Origin: Bacillus sp. J33
GTDB lineage: Bacteria > Bacillota > Bacilli > Bacillales > Cytobacillaceae
Direction: 5' to 3'
Assembly (NCBI RefSeq): GCF_000518885.1
Contig: NZ_JAEL01000048.1
Coordinates: 1 to 42,860, forward strand
Length of the DNA stretch: 42,860 bases
The notes under the pieces were generated by a model. It had not been told where the DNA came from. It did no database searches and saw only the letters and a list, made by a program, of their open reading frames with translations. Shown piece by piece: positions 41,514 to 42,860 of this stretch (positions within the stretch are counted from its first letter, which is position 1; every line of letters starts with the position of its first letter). The position numbers and the translations under genes were made by a program.

Positions 41514-41646
41514 TTAGCAGCAGGATGCCTTAGCTTGTGAAGTTATGCAGCAGGAATCATCGTGTGCTGAAACATTTAATCTCAATTCCGCAGCAGTCAG
41601 AAAGCTTTCCTTGTTTGCAAGAAAACCTTAAAAAAAGTTCATTCAT
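41514..41646 (-). pseudogene. Broken small Cys-rich protein between the ArsR-like box and arsI
   Basis: GGGAG precedes an ATG at 41646 with the frame MNELFLRFSCKQGKLSDCCG, which stops early. In another frame a better sequence is seen: LANKESFLTAAELRLNVSAH, then DDSCCITSQAKASCC and a stop at 41514. The SCC-x(n)-SCC ending is like the tail of the arsI product. At least one frameshift near 41620-41640 is needed to join start and end. It is probably a decayed arsenic-operon peptide or the tail of a longer protein. Confidence 0.5.
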
Positions 41647-41673
41647 AACAGCTCCCTTATTAATAAGTATTTA

Positions 41674-41695
41674 TAAATCAATTTTTTTTGATTTA
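41674..41695 (-). promoter_or_regulatory. ArsR-like box 1
   Basis: TAAATCAA-TTTTTT-TTGATTTA is a perfect 8-bp-arm inverted repeat, 28 bases upstream of the minus-strand Cys-rich frame and so in the arsI leader or promoter. Confidence 0.65.
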
Positions 41696-41736
41696 TAGTG
41701 CAAGTATATTAGCAATAATTTCTAAATGCAACTTAT

Positions 41737-41780
41737 TTATCAAAAAAAATTGATAAAATCAATCAACTTTTTTTGATTTT
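41737..41780. promoter_or_regulatory. ArsR-like boxes 2 and 3
   Basis: TTATCAA-AAAAAA-TTGATAA (41737-41756) is followed by ATCAAC-TTTTTT-TTGAT (41762-41777). They share the ATCAA-N6-TTGAT core with boxes 1 and 4. Box 3 ends eight bases before the -35 of the plus-strand promoter. Confidence 0.65.
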
Positions 41781-41785
41781 AACGA

Positions 41786-41814
41786 TTGACATATGAAAAA
41801 TTTGGATATATGAT
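41786..41814 (+). promoter_or_regulatory. Strong sigma-A-type promoter for the small Cys-tail gene
   Basis: TTGACA, a 17-base spacer and TATGAT. It is one of the best promoter matches in the window. The leader to the start codon is about 140 bases and includes ArsR-like box 4. Confidence 0.65.
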
Positions 41815-41925
41815 GGTTTCATCAAGATAATTTGATTTAGAAAAACATTATGATTTTGGCCGATTATTTAAGAATGGTGTTTATCTTAAAGCTTCTAAAA
41901 TATCGTTTAGCTGTTTCGGTTATTT

Positions 41926-41945
41926 AAATCAATTTTTTTTGATTA
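41926..41945 (+). promoter_or_regulatory. ArsR-like box 4
   Basis: AAATCAATTTTTTTTGATTA has ATCAA and TTGAT arms. It ends seven bases before the ribosome-binding site of the plus-strand gene, an unusual place for an operator well downstream of the visible promoter. Confidence 0.55.
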
Positions 41946-41962
41946 ATAAGGAGGAAATGAGA

Positions 41963-42148
41963 ATGGATTATTACAATTATGAGATGATCATCAAAACGAA
42001 GCAGCAGGAAATTGAAAGGCTGTCAAAAGAAGCTTGGAAATACTCATATGTAGGGCAAGATTCCTTTATATCCAGGATGGTCAGAAAATTAACTGCCGCG
42101 AGCAGGGTAAACAAGAAAAATCAATGCGTTTGCATTTGCGATTGCTAG
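41963..42148 (+). CDS. Small protein of 61 residues with a CVCICDC tail, unrecognised
   Basis: The ATG at 41963 has GGAGG eight bases upstream. The product is MDYYNYEMIIKTKQQEIERL, then SKEAWKYSYVGQDSFISRMV, then RKLTAASRVNKKNQCVCICD and C. An amphipathic helical body is followed by four Cys in seven residues at the very end, suited to binding a soft metal such as arsenite. It has a strong promoter and ArsR-like boxes, so it is likely arsenic-induced. I do not recognise a characterised family. A second AGGAGG at 42149-42154 has no gene after it, which suggests a following gene (perhaps arsR) has been lost. Confidence 0.6.
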   Translation: MDYYNYEMIIKTKQQEIERLSKEAWKYSYVGQDSFISRMVRKLTAASRVNKKNQCVCICDC

Positions 42149-42196
42149 GAGGATTAAAAAATAATCATAATCACTATATTTACTGCTGTATAATAA

Positions 42197-42540
42197 TTAA
42201 AACAAGGGTGTCCTATTGATAGATTCCCTTGATCTATTCAAATAACTTAATATAACAGCTAATAATAATGATTTCTCCATATCTATCATATTTCTAAATC
42301 CCAGGTTCTCATTTATGTGTTTACCGCTGGAACTTGACCATAACCTAGCCCGATGTGCACCTTTTTCTTTTAGCCAATCACAAACTTCACTGACAAGCTG
42401 ATGCGCCAGCCCATTTTACGATACTGTTTTAAAGTATAAACGGAGATTAACCAGCCAAAAAGAGTTTGTTCACGGCTTAAGGGGAAATGGATATTCCATT
42501 CTGAATAGCCCACCGGCAATCTAAAGCAGCGCTGAAATTT
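42197..42540 (-). pseudogene. GNAT acetyltransferase remnant with a frameshift
   Basis: The minus strand reads VGYSEWNIHFPLSREQTLFG, then WLISVYTLKQYRKMG, an acetyl-CoA-binding beta strand and loop. It then shifts frame near 42415 to LAHQLVSEVCDWLKEKGAHR, then ARLWSSSSGKHINENLGFRN. This is the C-terminal part of an acetyltransferase, with N-x-x-LGF typical of the last GNAT motif. The N-terminal part is missing where repeat copy 8 begins. Not functional. Confidence 0.65.
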
Positions 42541-42561
42541 AGTATGGCATTTACAAAAAAT

Positions 42562-42805
42562 ATAGCTCTGTTAAATTTGCCTGTTGATTTCAGCACGAGG
42601 CACTCGCTTTCCGCGGGCGGTCCGACGCTCCTCGGTGCATTCGCACCTGCGGGGTCTCCCGCTGACACGCTTCTCCCGCAGGACATTGAATAAGCTTCCT
42701 CGAATGAACACCGCACGAAGAAAATGCGATAGCATTTTCGAGGATCTCGTACCTTCCGCTCCAATCAACAAGGTGTAATAATCAACAATAAGCTTTAACA
42801 CAGCC
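42562..42805 (+). repeat. Dispersed repeat element, copy 8, full length, variant ends
   Basis: The left end is TAGCTCTGTTAAATTTGCCT followed by GTTGATTTC; the right end is CAACAATAAGCTTTAACACA followed by GCC. The core has CGCTTTCCGCGGGCGGTCC, CACCTGCGGGGTCTCCCGC and the hairpin block GAAAATGCGATAGCATTTTC. Its ends pair as GGCTnTGTTAAA inverted repeats. Three overlapping open frames in it, on both strands, are repeat artefacts. It sits against the truncated GNAT gene. The last 55 bases of the window show no gene. Confidence 0.8.
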
Positions 42806-42860
42806 AAAAATATAAATAGATGGTTCTTCTTTAAAACCATAAAAAGAAGCCGCCAAAACG

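Noticed and set aside
42149..42196. Possible arsR start after the small Cys-tail gene
   Set aside because: A good ribosome-binding site is present but no start codon or reading frame follows; it can only be noted as a trace of a lost gene.
42477..42840. Overlapping open frames on both strands near the right end
   Set aside because: They lie inside repeat copy 8 and its border. The same kind of frame (with VLKSTGK endings) appears in copy 5, so they reflect the repeat, not genes.

Overview
The window looks like chromosome of a low-GC, spore-forming Bacillaceae bacterium, most like the Cytobacillus/Mesobacillus/Bacillus firmus group. This is inferred from AT-rich spacers, strong AGGAGG ribosome-binding sites, CcpA-type cre sites, and protein families typical of Bacillus (MhqR regulon, Spx, CysP, YfmQ, IDEAL, DUF896, DUF2187, YitT). 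No RNA genes were seen. Many genes are fragments or carry single-base lesions, so this is either a decaying accessory region or a draft with some base errors.

Region 1 (1-1.4 kb) is wreckage: the 3' end of an IS21-type element (istB) that cuts a YitT-like gene, a C-terminal membrane-protein scrap, a 20-codon abrB remnant with an intact terminator, and the last third of a nitroreductase gene behind an operator. Region 2 (1.4-7.6 kb) is a quinone/catechol-stress cluster, nearly all on the minus strand: WrbA, two DoxX proteins, MhqD (frameshifted), two ring-cleaving dioxygenases, a flavin reductase, a MarR repressor of MhqR type and a DUF896 protein. A shared palindrome, TATCTcgAATTcgAGATA and variants, lies upstream of the DoxX, MarR, DUF896 and nitroreductase genes, and a half-site lies near the dioxygenase operon.

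Region 3 (7.7-11.1 kb) is an ABC exporter (permease plus an ATPase gene broken by an in-frame TAG) divergent from a TetR regulator, with a perfect 15-bp inverted repeat between them. Region 4 (11.3-12.8 kb) has an IDEAL-domain protein and an Rrf2 regulator next to an Spx paralog, with three matching palindromes, as in the SaiR-SpxA2 pair. Region 5 (13-21.4 kb) is mixed: a MocR regulator, YfmQ, tiny membrane peptides, a YitT protein, a prolyl 4-hydroxylase, a decayed S14 paralog, a DUF2187 protein, a YobN-like amine oxidase and a frameshifted SRPBCC gene.

Region 6 (21.7-27 kb) is a complete sucrose operon (scrR, PTS EIIBC, sucrose-6-phosphate hydrolase, fructokinase) with three GGAACCGGTTCC operators and a cre site. 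Region 7 (27.7-34.7 kb) has a CysP-like transporter, an SDR/TetR divergent pair, an alpha/beta hydrolase, and a family 1 phospho-beta-glucosidase divergent from an RpiR regulator. Region 8 (35.3-42.9 kb) has a Bcr/CflA exporter, a GNAT acetyltransferase, a pair of overlapping unknown membrane proteins, a LacI regulator, a DUF2164 protein and an arsenic-type module: arsI, two tiny Cys-rich reading frames (one broken) and four ArsR-like boxes, with no arsR or arsenite pump in view.

Scattered through the window are at least eight copies, full or internally deleted, of one non-coding repeat family with imperfect terminal inverted repeats, lying in intergenic positions and often directly against genes. 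Three unrelated short tandem arrays (periods of about 20 and 52 bp) also occur between genes.
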